A program made the position numbers and the translations under genes. Shown in pieces: positions 17,553-27,600 of a stretch of 64,000 nucleotides of DNA. Under the pieces are notes generated by a model, which saw only the letters and a list, made by a program, of their open reading frames with translations, was not told where the DNA came from and did not search any database. How positions within the stretch are numbered: the first letter of the stretch is position 1; the number at the start of each line of letters is the position of its first letter. The stretch is from Deltaproteobacteria bacterium (GTDB lineage Bacteria; Myxococcota_A; UBA796; CAJQPC01), in assembly GCA_016717595.1 (NCBI GenBank), contig JADKFE010000028.1, forward strand, positions 25,903-89,902. The letters are read 5' to 3'.

Positions 17553-19052
17553 GTGGGAAGGTCGGACGAGGTTGTGGCACCGACGACCAGCCAACATCGG
17601 CACGCGCTTCGTATCTCCGCGCTGTTTCACGGCGCGGTCGTGGACGAGGTCTTGCTCCAGCCCACCGCCTTGGCTGTGCGCCTCGACGACGAGCGCCTGG
17701 GCTTAGGGTTCCCGCCCTTAGATGGCGCTGAGGTCGCGCCGAGGGTGATCTGGCGGGGGCGCGCCGCCGTTGATGTGCTCATGCCCGACGCGCCGCCGAT
17801 CCGCGTCACCCCCCATGAGCCCGTGGAGCTTGGCCAAGGCCCGCTGCGCCTGCGCCTGAGCCTCAACGCCCAGCACCGTGTGCTGCCCTGGACCCTTGAG
17901 GCCGACGTGGTCTTCTTGGGCACGGTCATGCTCATGTCTGCCCTGGCCGTGGCGCTGCAGGTGTACCTCGACAGCCGAAGCGTCGGGGCGTCGGTCGCGC
18001 CGGACGTGCCGCCGGAGCTCATCGCCCGGCTCATGCGCGACGATCTCGACGGCGCTGAGCGCGGCGCCGTCCCTACAGACGAGCGGCCCGAGAGTGAGGT
18101 CCGCCTTCGTGACCTCTTCGTGCCCGCCGGGGCCAGCGGCGCCTTGGACCACGCGGGCGGCGCGGCGAACGTAGACGACGAGAAGGTTGTGGGGGAGGGC
18201 TCCTCCGCCGAGCTCCAGCCCTTGCGTCCGACGCCGACCATCGACCCCGCCGCGAAGCAGCCCGCCGAGGTCGCGAAGCTCGACGGCGTGCAAGACGCCC
18301 AACAGCTCCGCGCGACGCCGCGCCCCTCGGACTCAGACGCCAAGGACGACGAGCCCGAGAGCACGGCGATCCGCGAGGGCTGGGGCCTTGAGGATTGGTA
18401 CGACGCCGAGGACGCCCGCAAAGACCAAGACGAGATCCTCCGAGAGATCACCGAGACGAACGAGCGCCTCAAGCTCAACCCTGACGACCCCTACCTCCTC
18501 CACCACTTGGCGTATTACCAATACCTGGGCCGAGACTACGACGGCGCGAAACGAAGCTACAACCGCCTCATCGAGCTCTTCCCGTCGATGTACAGCAGCT
18601 ACAACAACCTCGCGCTGGTCTACAAACGAAACGGCGAGTACACCAAAGAGGAGAGCTTCTATCGCCTCGCGTTGGCGCTAGAGCCCAACAACACCTTCGT
18701 GATGTCCAACCTCGCCGTGAACCTCGCGCACCAGGAGCGCTACGATGAGGCGCTGGCGATTATGGAGAAGCTCGACAGTTTAAGGCCCGATGATCCCTAC
18801 GGTGATCTCCACCGCGCCAAGATCTACGCCAGCCGTGGCGACGCCGAGCTCGCGTTGACGCTCCTCGACGACGCCTTGGCGGGGATGCAGCGCCTCGACA
18901 CCCTGCACAACATCGAGTTTCGCCAAGACATCCGCCTGGATCCCGCGTTTCGTGTTCTGCGTGAAGATCCGCGCTTTAACGACCTTCTCGTGCGATACTA
19001 TGTGGACGGTCCCGAGCCTGGGATCAACCTGAGCGGAGGCGCAGGTGGGTGA
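17553..19052 (+). CDS. Membrane-anchored TPR protein with FHA-like N-terminal beta domain
   Basis: 499 residues, GTG start. Residues ~20-110 form a beta-rich domain with the rhythm of FHA/YscD-like cytoplasmic domains (a short strand, VDEVLL, and later GPLRLRLSL). One transmembrane helix follows (~VVFLGTVMLMSALAVALQVYL, residues 128-148). A long acidic Asp/Glu/Ala linker leads to a C-terminal array of about five TPR units (LLHHLAYYQYLGRDYDGAK, then AYNNLALVYKRNGEY-like and SNLAVNLAHQERYDEAL). Enzymatic function is not evident; such proteins usually scaffold membrane complexes. The next gene, overlapping by 8 bases, has the same three-part architecture, indicating an old tandem duplication and probable co-function. 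Confidence 0.72.
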   Translation: MGRSDEVVAPTTSQHRHALRISALFHGAVVDEVLLQPTALAVRLDDERLGLGFPPLDGAEVAPRVIWRGRAAVDVLMPDAPPIRVTPHEPVELGQGPLRLRLSLNAQHRVLPWTLEADVVFLGTVMLMSALAVALQVYLDSRSVGASVAPDVPPELIARLMRDDLDGAERGAVPTDERPESEVRLRDLFVPAGASGALDHAGGAANVDDEKVVGEGSSAELQPLRPTPTIDPAAKQPAEVAKLDGVQDAQQLRATPRPSDSDAKDDEPESTAIREGWGLEDWYDAEDARKDQDEILREITETNERLKLNPDDPYLLHHLAYYQYLGRDYDGAKRSYNRLIELFPSMYSSYNNLALVYKRNGEYTKEESFYRLALALEPNNTFVMSNLAVNLAHQERYDEALAIMEKLDSLRPDDPYGDLHRAKIYASRGDAELALTLLDDALAGMQRLDTLHNIEFRQDIRLDPAFRVLREDPRFNDLLVRYYVDGPEPGINLSGGAGG

Positions 19053-20214
19053 TCTCCACGTCACTGTGGCGTTCCACGGACGGGTCATCGAGGACCGCAC
19101 GGTCCCCGTGCGCGGCGCGGTGCGGCTCGGCGACGAGATCAACAGCCTGCTCCAGTTCCCCGGCGCCTCCATCGTCATCTACCGCGTCGGCGACTGCCTC
19201 GACGTGCGCGGGCGCCGCTTGGCGGAGGGGCAGAGCACGGGCTTCTCGTTGGGCGCGGTGCAGGTTGAGGTGGAGCACACCGAGCCGACGCGCCTACGAA
19301 TGCCCTCCACCTCCCCCATGGACCCACGGTTTTTGCTCGTCGCGCTGGCGGTGAGCGTCGGTGGCCTCTGGGTAGACACGCTCACGAGCCTACACGACGC
19401 GCCGAGGGTGGCCGAGATCAGCCGCGCGTTGGGCTTACGCGCCGATCCTCGCCGTGAAGACGCCGACCCCCGGCAGGAGCGCACCGCGGCCGTCCAGCCC
19501 GGCGGCCTCACCCTCGCCCCGGACGCCGTCGCGCCCGGAGGGGACGCCCGCGCCGCCGCCCCAGATGACGACGTCACCGGCTGGGGCTACTTCGCGTGGT
19601 ACCGCCAGGCCGTGCCCGGCACCATCGACGCTGAGCTGGCCCGCCTCAAGCTCTTGAGCCAGCCCGACGACCCCGAGCTGCGGCACCAGGTCGCCCGGGG
19701 CGAGTACAACAACGACAACTTTGAGGAGGCCGCGCGCCTCTACGCCGAGCTCCTCGTCACGCGCCCGGACGACGTTCGGGCCCTTGAGGGCCTCGCCGGG
19801 TGTATGCGCCGCTTGGGGCGGCACCGCGCTGAGATTGAGCTCTGGGATCGTGCCCTGCGCCGCTCGCCCCAGAGCGTGATGGCCCTGGGCGGTCGCGCCG
19901 TCGCGTTTGCGCGCCTCGGCGAGTACGCCCGCGCCGCGGCCCAGCTCGATCACCTCGGCCAGATCAGCCCCGATCACGCCTTGGTGCCGCTCTACGGCGC
20001 CATGATCCACGCGCTCATCGGTGATCAGGACGAGGCCCTGGCCTTGGTCGAGGACGCCTTGGCCGCGCGTGGGTCGCTGCCCGAGGCGCTGCAAGTAGAG
20101 CTGCGCCGCGACCTCGCGCTGGACCCCGCCTTCGCCCCCCTTCGCGCCGAGCTGGGGCTTCGCCGGGTGCTCTACCGCCACTTCGGCGCCGCCGCGCCGC
20201 GCTCGCTGCGCTAA
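19045..20214 (+). CDS. Membrane-anchored TPR protein, paralogue of the preceding gene
   Basis: 389 residues from a GTG that overlaps the previous stop by 8 bases. Same order as its neighbour: N-terminal beta domain (HVTVAFHGRVIEDRTVPV, FSLGAVQVEVEH), a transmembrane helix at about 92-108 (DPRFLLVALAVSVGGLWV), an Arg/Asp/Pro-rich linker, and TPR units (RYEYNNDNF-like start, VRALEGLAGCMRRLGRH, VMALGGRAVAFARLGEY). The final segment LRRDLALDPAFAPLRAELG parallels FRQDIRLDPAFRVLREDPR in the paralogue. Likely co-translated with it and part of one membrane assembly. No catalytic motif is visible. Confidence 0.72.
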   Translation: MGDLHVTVAFHGRVIEDRTVPVRGAVRLGDEINSLLQFPGASIVIYRVGDCLDVRGRRLAEGQSTGFSLGAVQVEVEHTEPTRLRMPSTSPMDPRFLLVALAVSVGGLWVDTLTSLHDAPRVAEISRALGLRADPRREDADPRQERTAAVQPGGLTLAPDAVAPGGDARAAAPDDDVTGWGYFAWYRQAVPGTIDAELARLKLLSQPDDPELRHQVARGEYNNDNFEEAARLYAELLVTRPDDVRALEGLAGCMRRLGRHRAEIELWDRALRRSPQSVMALGGRAVAFARLGEYARAAAQLDHLGQISPDHALVPLYGAMIHALIGDQDEALALVEDALAARGSLPEALQVELRRDLALDPAFAPLRAELGLRRVLYRHFGAAAPRSLR

Positions 20215-20241
20215 GGCCCGCCTCAGCTCGATCGCGGCGCG

Positions 20242-20261
20242 CGGCGCGAGTCGTCGCGCCG
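20242..20261. terminator. Perfect 8-bp hairpin between convergent genes
   Basis: CGGCGCGA / TCGCGCCG arms with a GTCG loop in the 64-bp gap between the TPR gene (ends 20214) and the FG-GAP gene (ends 20279 on the minus strand). Symmetry would serve both strands. No T-tract follows on either side, so it is a GC-rich terminator or pause hairpin rather than a textbook intrinsic terminator. Confidence 0.45.
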
Positions 20262-20278
20262 GCGCCGGTCACCTCCGA

Positions 20279-23200
20279 TTACGCCCGCCGCCGACGGGCC
20301 AAGCCCAAGCTGATGAGCGCGCCGAGGAGGCTGAGCGGCCCAGGAGGGGACTGGCAACGTTTTCCGCTGCCGAGGCCCGTGTCCGTGCTCTCATCTCCTT
20401 CGCAGCTCGCGATGTCTGGGTTGGTGTCATCGCAGTCAACGCCCCAGATCGCGCCGTCGCCGTCTTGGTCGTTGTCGTTGCCGTCGCAGCTCTGATCGAC
20501 GCCGTCGTACCAGATCTCCTCAGCGCCGGGGAAGATGTCGGCCCGCTCGTCGTCGCAGTCCTCGCCGCCGCTCCAGACCGCCTCGTGTCCGTCAGCGTCA
20601 GCGTCGTAGTCCGAGCTGCCGTCGCAGTCTTGATCGACGCCGTCGTACCAGATCTCGTCGCCATCAGGGTTGACCGCGGCGGTGAGGTCATCACAGTCCT
20701 CATCGACGCCGAACCCGTCACGGTCTTGATCGTCATCGTTGCCGTCACAGTCTTGATCCGCGCCGTCATACCAGACCTCATCTGCGCCAGGGTGCACGTC
20801 AGAGCGCGCGTCGTCGCAGTCGGTGCCGCCGGTAGCGATCGAGTCGAAGCCGTCGGCGTCCGCGTCGTTGTCTGAGCGCGCCGAGCAGTCTGTGTCGATG
20901 CCATCATAAGGAAGGTCGGGCGCGCCGGGGTAGACGTCGGCACGAACGTCGTCGCAGTCCGTCCCGCCGTAGCCTAAGGAGTCGAAGCCGTCGCCATCGG
21001 CGTCATAGTCTGAGCCCTCGTCACAGGCTTGGTCTACGCCGTCATACCAGACCTCGGGGGCGCCCGGGTAAGCGCTCGACGAGTCGTCATCACAGTCGCC
21101 AGTGAGGCCGGTCATGCCTGCCGGGGCGTCGCAGACAAAGGCCGCCACAGACGAGGCGCCGTAGCCGTCGGCGTCGGCGTCGAGATACCAATCCCGACCA
21201 TTGATGACCGATGGATCAGCGTCATCACAGTCATCGCCTGTGGCCACGGCGCCCGCTGGAGCGGTGCAGGCCGCGACTGAAGACGTCGCGTCCCCAAAGC
21301 CGTCGCCATCCGCGTCGCCGTACCACAGCGGCGGGTTGTTGTCGGCGACGGCGTCACAGTCGTTGTCGACGCCGTCGCAGATCTCGGTCGCGCCGAGATA
21401 CACCGAGGTGTCACTGTCATCGCAGTCGAGCACGTAAAAATAGCCGTCACCGTCGAGATCCGTCAGGTCCAAGTGACGGAGGCTGGTTCCTGTCCCGCCT
21501 CGAATGAAGTACATCAGGTCGATGTGGCCGTCGTTGTCAACGTCTGGGGCCTGCGCGATGTCGTCGATATCGCCGCTCGAGTTCAGCAGCACAAAGAACG
21601 GGGTAGGGGAGCTAGAGGCGCCGGGGCTCATATAGTACGAGATGTCGGTGTCGGTCATCTCACCGATGGCGAGCTCATCCAGGCCGTCGCCGTTTGCGTC
21701 GCCCATGCCCGCCAAGGCCGAGCCAAATCCCGAGTCGGTCGTCCCGAAGATCTGGAGCGCGGGTGTGGTCGAGAGGCCGCCGGACGCGCCGTAGTAGATC
21801 TCGGCCTTTCCGGCGTTCGTGATGCTGCTGGTGTCCCAGTAGGGGCAGCCCATGCCGAGGTCTTGAATGCCGTCGCCGTTGATGTCTCCGACAGGATCCA
21901 CCACATCGCAACCGATGTTTGCTTGACCGCCCTGGAGTTTGGTCGTGAACGCCCCGGGGATGGAGGAGCTGCCATACGCGACGAAGATCGCGCCTTCGTT
22001 GGTGAAGCTGCCATCCCACTGCACGGCGGCGGCGGCGATGTCGTTGTAACCATCGCCGTTTAGATCTGGCATGATCTGCACGGGGTTGCCCAGACGGGCG
22101 CTGTTCTGGTCCGAGCCTTTGCTCCATACAGCGGTCGGGTTCAGACCGTAGCTGGCGCCGACGAACAAGAACACCACACCCTCGTCGGTCTGGCCGTCGT
22201 CATGCTTCGTGGCGCCGACGAGCACGTCGTCGAGGTTGTCGCCGTTCACATCTCCGCAGGCGATGGACTCGCCGAACTGCGCACCCGACTGTGAGCCGAC
22301 CACGGAGCCATAGTTGGTGTTGGACACCCCTGTGCTGCTGCCGTAGTGAACCCAGATGTAGCCGTTTCCGTACGCGGAGTCGCCGACGATCAGATCATCA
22401 TATCCATCGTTGTTGATGTCACAGTTCCCAGCGAGGGCGGAGCCGTAGGTGGTCGTCGTCGTAAGGAGGGTGAGCGATGAGCTGGCCGTCTCAGGAAACC
22501 CCGTGGCGCTGCCGTGGTAGATGTTCACCTGGGTGACAGTGTACCCGGGCGCCTCAGCGATGGCGACGTCGCCATAGCCGTCACCGTTCAGGTCTCCAGC
22601 GTAGGTGAAGTCACCATAGGCGGAGTTTGTGCTGGATATTGTCCAGTCGTAAAACTCGGGAGTGCTGAGTCCGCTCGGGCTTCCATTTTTCAAACTCGCA
22701 GAGGTCCCCCCGAAGATCATCTCATCGTAACCATCGGGCTCCATGTCGCCCGCGAACGCGAGCGTACTAGAGGTGGACGCCGATCTCTCGTCCACGTATC
22801 GTGAGCCTAAGCCTGAGCTGGTGCCATAAAAAAGCCGCATCTTGGCCGACGTGCCGCTGCCGCCCTCATCAATACAAAGCACCGTGAGGTCATCATAGCC
22901 GTCCCCGTTGACGTCCCCTCCAGCGCCCACCTCCCCACCGCAGTACACCTTCAATCCACCGTCCGAGTAGGTCCAGCTCGCGGAGAGCTCTAATCCAGAT
23001 GCGCTCCCGTAGAAGACCTCGACGTATCTGTCGCTGTAGCTATAGACCGATTTCGACGAGGAGGCGATCACGAGCTCATCGGCGCCATCCCCGTTCATGT
23101 CCCCGCCGCTCATGATCTCGACGCCGTAATGGTGCTCGTCGGGGCTATAAGACGCCCAGTCTGGGCCTGTCGTTGAGAGCCCCGCGGCGCTGCCATAATA

Positions 23201-24559
23201 CACATAGGCCGCGCCGTATTTGCCCGTCGTCACATAGAAGTACGACGCGGTGACTCCGACGTCGTCCAGACCGTCCCCGCTGAGATCGCCGAGCCCGGCG
23301 ACGGCGTACCCGAGCTTAGACGAGCTCGGTGTGTCCGACCGTGACCAGAGGGTCGAGGAGGCCAGACCAGACGAAGAGCCTGCCCACACAAACACGCCGC
23401 CGCTGTCTGTGGCGGACCCGTCGTAGCTCGGGGCCCCAGCGACGACGTCGTCATACCCGTCGTTGTTGATGTCGCCCGCGAAATCGACGGACCAACCCAG
23501 CTCAGCGCTGACCTGGTTGGCGTCTTTCATCCAGTCTGCGGTGGTGCTCGGGCCGTCGGGGCCGCCGTAATAGACGAACAGCGCGCCCTCGTTGGACTGG
23601 CCGTAGTCGTAGCCCGGCGCGCCGACCACCACGTCGTCGTAACCGTCTCCGTTCACGTCGCCGTCCATCGCCGCGGTGCGCCCAAACAGCGCGCCTGTTT
23701 GACCCGCGGTCACTGTCCACGCGGGCTCAAGGGGCAGCCCGAGGGGAGAGCCAAAGTAGGCGTAGACGGTGCCACCGCCGGTGGTGTCATCGACGCCGAT
23801 GAGCACGTCGTTGTACCCGTCGCCGTTGACGTCGCCGGGGCCGAACGAGCGTATAATCCCTGTGCTCGTCGCGATCTCCTCTCGGTCGTAGTGGAACCAG
23901 TACTGGTGGAGGTAGGGATCAACGGTGATGGGGAACTGCGCTCCGTCGGTGTCGATGATGAGACGCAGGCCATCGTCCCAGGCCTCCATTCGCCCCTCAA
24001 GGTCCGCGCCGTCGGCGTCCCAGGCGATCAGCCCTTGGTAGTTGAGCATGCGGCCGTCTTCGGTACGAAACACGAGGTGATCGTCGCTGCGCTCCTCAAC
24101 GGTCGCGCCGCGCACCTCGATCTCCAGCACCAGCGGGCCAGATCCCGTCGAGCGCGCCACCTCAAAGCCCTGTTGAACGCCCTGGTGCCCGTTCCGGTAC
24201 CACTCCGAGAGGCCCTCGTGTTGGCCCACGAGGTCAGGCGCGCAGCGTCTCATCCCGCGGCAGTCTCCGAGGGTCCAGCGCGGCGCCTCAGCCTCCTGAG
24301 AGGCCTCGCCGTGGCCCCATCGGCGCAAATGAAGGCCGATCTCAGAGGTCAACCCGCTGAGCTTCAGCCCGCCTTCGCTCGTGTGGAGCGAGAGCCCTTG
24401 GAGCGTGTTCTCCGCGAGAAACACGCCGTCTTGGGCCACGAAGCCGTAGCGCGCGGCCTCCTCTTCGGACTCAAACAAGGGCGCGGGGGTAGGGAGCAGC
24501 GGCGCGTCGCCGGACGGAGCCTGGCAAGCGATGAGCAGGAGGAACAGAGCGGAGGTCAA
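20279..24559 (-). CDS. Giant FG-GAP / MopE-repeat surface lipoprotein with MYXO-CTERM-like tail
   Basis: 1426 residues. TTG start with GAGGAG seven bases upstream. Signal peptide with a good lipobox (LLIAC). Residues ~30-225 form an N-terminal domain shared with the next gene (GLSEWYRNGHQGVQQGFEV, QFPITVDPYLHQ). Then about 15 FG-GAP/integrin-alpha-like beta-propeller blades, each with a Ca-binding loop of the type GDVNGDGYDDV. From ~1060, nine or so MopE-type units (CDGVDNDCD, DCDD...FPGA...WYDGVDQ) known as putative metal-binding motifs. The end is an acidic linker, one Cys, a hydrophobic helix and RRRR. Probably a Ca-stabilised adhesin or matrix protein on the cell surface. It carries both a lipid anchor signal and a C-terminal sorting-type tail, which is unusual. 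Confidence 0.88.
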   Translation of the reverse strand: MTSALFLLLIACQAPSGDAPLLPTPAPLFESEEEAARYGFVAQDGVFLAENTLQGLSLHTSEGGLKLSGLTSEIGLHLRRWGHGEASQEAEAPRWTLGDCRGMRRCAPDLVGQHEGLSEWYRNGHQGVQQGFEVARSTGSGPLVLEIEVRGATVEERSDDHLVFRTEDGRMLNYQGLIAWDADGADLEGRMEAWDDGLRLIIDTDGAQFPITVDPYLHQYWFHYDREEIATSTGIIRSFGPGDVNGDGYNDVLIGVDDTTGGGTVYAYFGSPLGLPLEPAWTVTAGQTGALFGRTAAMDGDVNGDGYDDVVVGAPGYDYGQSNEGALFVYYGGPDGPSTTADWMKDANQVSAELGWSVDFAGDINNDGYDDVVAGAPSYDGSATDSGGVFVWAGSSSGLASSTLWSRSDTPSSSKLGYAVAGLGDLSGDGLDDVGVTASYFYVTTGKYGAAYVYYGSAAGLSTTGPDWASYSPDEHHYGVEIMSGGDMNGDGADELVIASSSKSVYSYSDRYVEVFYGSASGLELSASWTYSDGGLKVYCGGEVGAGGDVNGDGYDDLTVLCIDEGGSGTSAKMRLFYGTSSGLGSRYVDERSASTSSTLAFAGDMEPDGYDEMIFGGTSASLKNGSPSGLSTPEFYDWTISSTNSAYGDFTYAGDLNGDGYGDVAIAEAPGYTVTQVNIYHGSATGFPETASSSLTLLTTTTTYGSALAGNCDINNDGYDDLIVGDSAYGNGYIWVHYGSSTGVSNTNYGSVVGSQSGAQFGESIACGDVNGDNLDDVLVGATKHDDGQTDEGVVFLFVGASYGLNPTAVWSKGSDQNSARLGNPVQIMPDLNGDGYNDIAAAAVQWDGSFTNEGAIFVAYGSSSIPGAFTTKLQGGQANIGCDVVDPVGDINGDGIQDLGMGCPYWDTSSITNAGKAEIYYGASGGLSTTPALQIFGTTDSGFGSALAGMGDANGDGLDELAIGEMTDTDISYYMSPGASSSPTPFFVLLNSSGDIDDIAQAPDVDNDGHIDLMYFIRGGTGTSLRHLDLTDLDGDGYFYVLDCDDSDTSVYLGATEICDGVDNDCDAVADNNPPLWYGDADGDGFGDATSSVAACTAPAGAVATGDDCDDADPSVINGRDWYLDADADGYGASSVAAFVCDAPAGMTGLTGDCDDDSSSAYPGAPEVWYDGVDQACDEGSDYDADGDGFDSLGYGGTDCDDVRADVYPGAPDLPYDGIDTDCSARSDNDADADGFDSIATGGTDCDDARSDVHPGADEVWYDGADQDCDGNDDDQDRDGFGVDEDCDDLTAAVNPDGDEIWYDGVDQDCDGSSDYDADADGHEAVWSGGEDCDDERADIFPGAEEIWYDGVDQSCDGNDNDQDGDGAIWGVDCDDTNPDIASCEGDESTDTGLGSGKRCQSPPGPLSLLGALISLGLARRRRA

Positions 24560-24626
24560 GGTCGACTCCTCAAAAGCGAGGGGGAAGGGGTCGGCGCGCG
24601 CCTACGGGCCGCGCCGGAGAGGTGGG

Positions 24627-27600
24627 TCAAACCGCGCGACGGCGCCGCGTGAGGGTGAGCCCCAGGGCGCCCACCAACAGCCCGAGGGCCGTTGGAGCGC
24701 TCGTTGTGGCGCACAGGGCACGTTTGCCGTCGCTGCCGCCGCCGCTGTCCTCCGGCGCGTCACAGGCGCCAACGGTCGCGTCGAGATCGTCGCAGTCGGT
24801 CACGACGGGCACACCGTCCTGGTCTTGATCGTCATCACGACCATCACAGTCTTGATCGACGCCGTCGTACCAGATCTCCGCGGCGCCGGGGAACACCGCG
24901 GCGTCAGCGCTGCTGCAGTCGCCGCCGTCAACGACGTAGCCCGTCGGCACCTCACAGGCGTCGATGCGGACGGCGCTGTCGCCGAAGCCGTCACCGTCCA
25001 CATCCTCATAGAAAGCCGTGAAGGCGCCTTCGTCAGCCTCACCGTCACAGTTCTGATCGGCTCCATCACAGATCTCTTCCGCGTCGGGGCTGAGCGTGGC
25101 GTCCGTGTCGTCACAGTCGGTCACCTCGGCGTAGTGCCCATCCGGGGCCTCACAGGCCTCAGCGATGATGGCTTCACCGGCGTGACCGTCGCCGTCCTCG
25201 TCCATAAACCAGGTCAAGAGCGCGCCTTCGTCGATCTGATCGTCGCAGTTCTGGTCGGCGCCGTCACAGATCTCCATGGCGCCGGGGAAGACGTCATCAC
25301 GGAGGTCGTCACAGTCGCTGAAGGTGATCGCGAAGCCGGCGCTGGCGCTGCAGGCGAGGCCCGTGGTGGGTCCGCCATAGCCGTCGAGATCGGCGTCGAT
25401 GTAGAGCTCAATCTGGACGCCTTCGTCGGTGGCGCCGTCACAGTTGTTGTCTACGGCGTCGCAGCGCTCGGTGGCGCCAACAAACACCGCCGCGTCGCCA
25501 TCATCGCAGTCGGTGGTGCTCCGAACGTAGCCCGTGGGCGCTACGCAGGCGCTCACCGCGCCCGTCTCACTGCCTTGGCCATCACCATCCACATCAGGCG
25601 CCCAAGACTCCGCGCCGGTCGCGCCGGCCTCGTCGCTGTCACCGTCACAGTCATCGTCAAAGCCGTTGCAGGCCTCGACGGCGCCGGGATTGATGCTCCC
25701 GGCGGAGTCGTCACAGTCCGTCGAGGTGGCGGCGTAGCCAGAGGGCACGCCGCAGGTGAGCGCGCTGTCGGCGCCGCCATAGCCATCGCCGTCGGCGTCC
25801 ACATACACCAAGGTGGTGCCCGTCGCGCCGGCCTCATCGACGTCGCCGTCACAGTCGTTGTCGGCGCCATCACAGCTCTCGACGCCGACAGGTGAGATCG
25901 TGGCGTCGCCGTCATCACAGTCTCCAGCGAGCAGCTCATACCCTGAGGGCGCCGCGCCACACGAGATCGTGCTGTTCTCAGCGTCACCGTAGCTGTCGCC
26001 GTCTAAGTCGGCGTAATACACCGTGCCTACGCCATCGTCCGCGACGCCGTCGCAGTCCTGATCGACGCCGTCGCAGATCTCCGTGGCGGTGAGGTGGATC
26101 GAAGGATCGCTCGGCGCGCAGTCTAGAGAGTCCGCCGTTCCGTCGCCATCGCTGTCGATGTCTGAACCATATCCGTAGAAGATCGAGGCCGAGGCGTCAT
26201 CGCTGCCGCCCAAAACATCGTAGAACCCGTCCCCGTTGACGTCGCCCGGGCCGCCAACCCAGTCGCTGCCGTTGCTCAGCGTGGTGAGGTTGCTCGCGCT
26301 GAGCCCTGAGGCCGACCCGAAGTAGAGGTAGATCGACTGGCCGCTGCCCGATCCCGTGCCCATCACAAGATCGTCATAGCCGTCCCCATCAACATCCCCC
26401 GCGTTGGACATCGTCCCACCGAAGGAGTCGCTTGTTGTGCCGATGAGGGTCAGAGACGGGGTCGTCGAGATCCCCGTGGCAGAGCCATGGTAGACCTCAA
26501 CTCGCCCGTTGCTGCTGGAGTGTCGGTTCGCGCCGATGATTAAATCTTCGTAGCCGTCTCCGTTCACGTCCGCTGCGGTGAGGCCTTGACCAAAATAGTC
26601 GTTGGTCGCGGCGTAAGACGTCAAGGTCACGTGGGCGGTGGACTGTACGCCGCTCGCGCTGCCCAACCGAACGACGACGGCGGCGAGCGTGCCAGACTCC
26701 GTCGAGGCGACGTCTTCAAAGCCGTCTCCGTTGAAGTCGGCGACGGCGACGCCAGCGCACATCTTCAGCGAGGTGCTTGATGGGGTCGAGAAGGTGCTGT
26801 CTGGGGTCGCCGAGAGCGTGGTGGCCCCATGAAAGATGTAGAGCTCGCCGGAGCTGCCCACGTCCAAGGCGCAGACCGCGAGGTCGTTCAGCCCGTCTCC
26901 GTTGACGTCACCGGCGTCGATGGCGTTGCCCATGTAGCCCGTGCTGCTGCTGGATCCGTTGCTGTTGTAGAGCCGAGTGGTCGGTGCGCTGCTCAAGCCC
27001 GCGGCGCTGCCCATGTAGACAAACACGGAGTTTGCGGGCAGGCCTGAGCCTTGGGCGCCTGCCACCATGTCGCCATATCCGTCGCCGTTGAGATCGCCGA
27101 CCCCACGGAGGTCGTACCCCAATGCGTCGTTGTTGGCGCCCTTGAGCACCAGATCGGGCTCGTCGCCAGGCCCCCCAGCGCTGCCCATAAACACATACAA
27201 GAAGCCCGTGTTGGTGCGGTCGACCAGCACCACCTCGTCGTAGCCGTCGCCGTTAACGTCTCCGATGTAGTCGCCGGTGGTGAATTCGTAGTTGTCGGGC
27301 GCGATGACGTGATCGTAGGTTGTGTTGATCCCGCTGGAGCTGCCGAGGTAGGTGTAGATCCGTCCGTCCTCTTCGGCCTCATAGGCGCCAACGACGAGGT
27401 CGTCAACGCCGTCACCGTTCGTGTCGATCGGCCCCGGGAGGCTTGAGCCAAACTGCTCGACCCACTCGTTCGCGCTGAGTATGTTCTTGGATGTGAGCGT
27501 GCCCGAGAGCGTGCCGTTGCCCATGTAGACGTAGACTGTACCGCTCTTGCTGTTGTAGGCCGGGATTCCGATGGCGAAGTCGTTGTACCCATCGGCGTTG

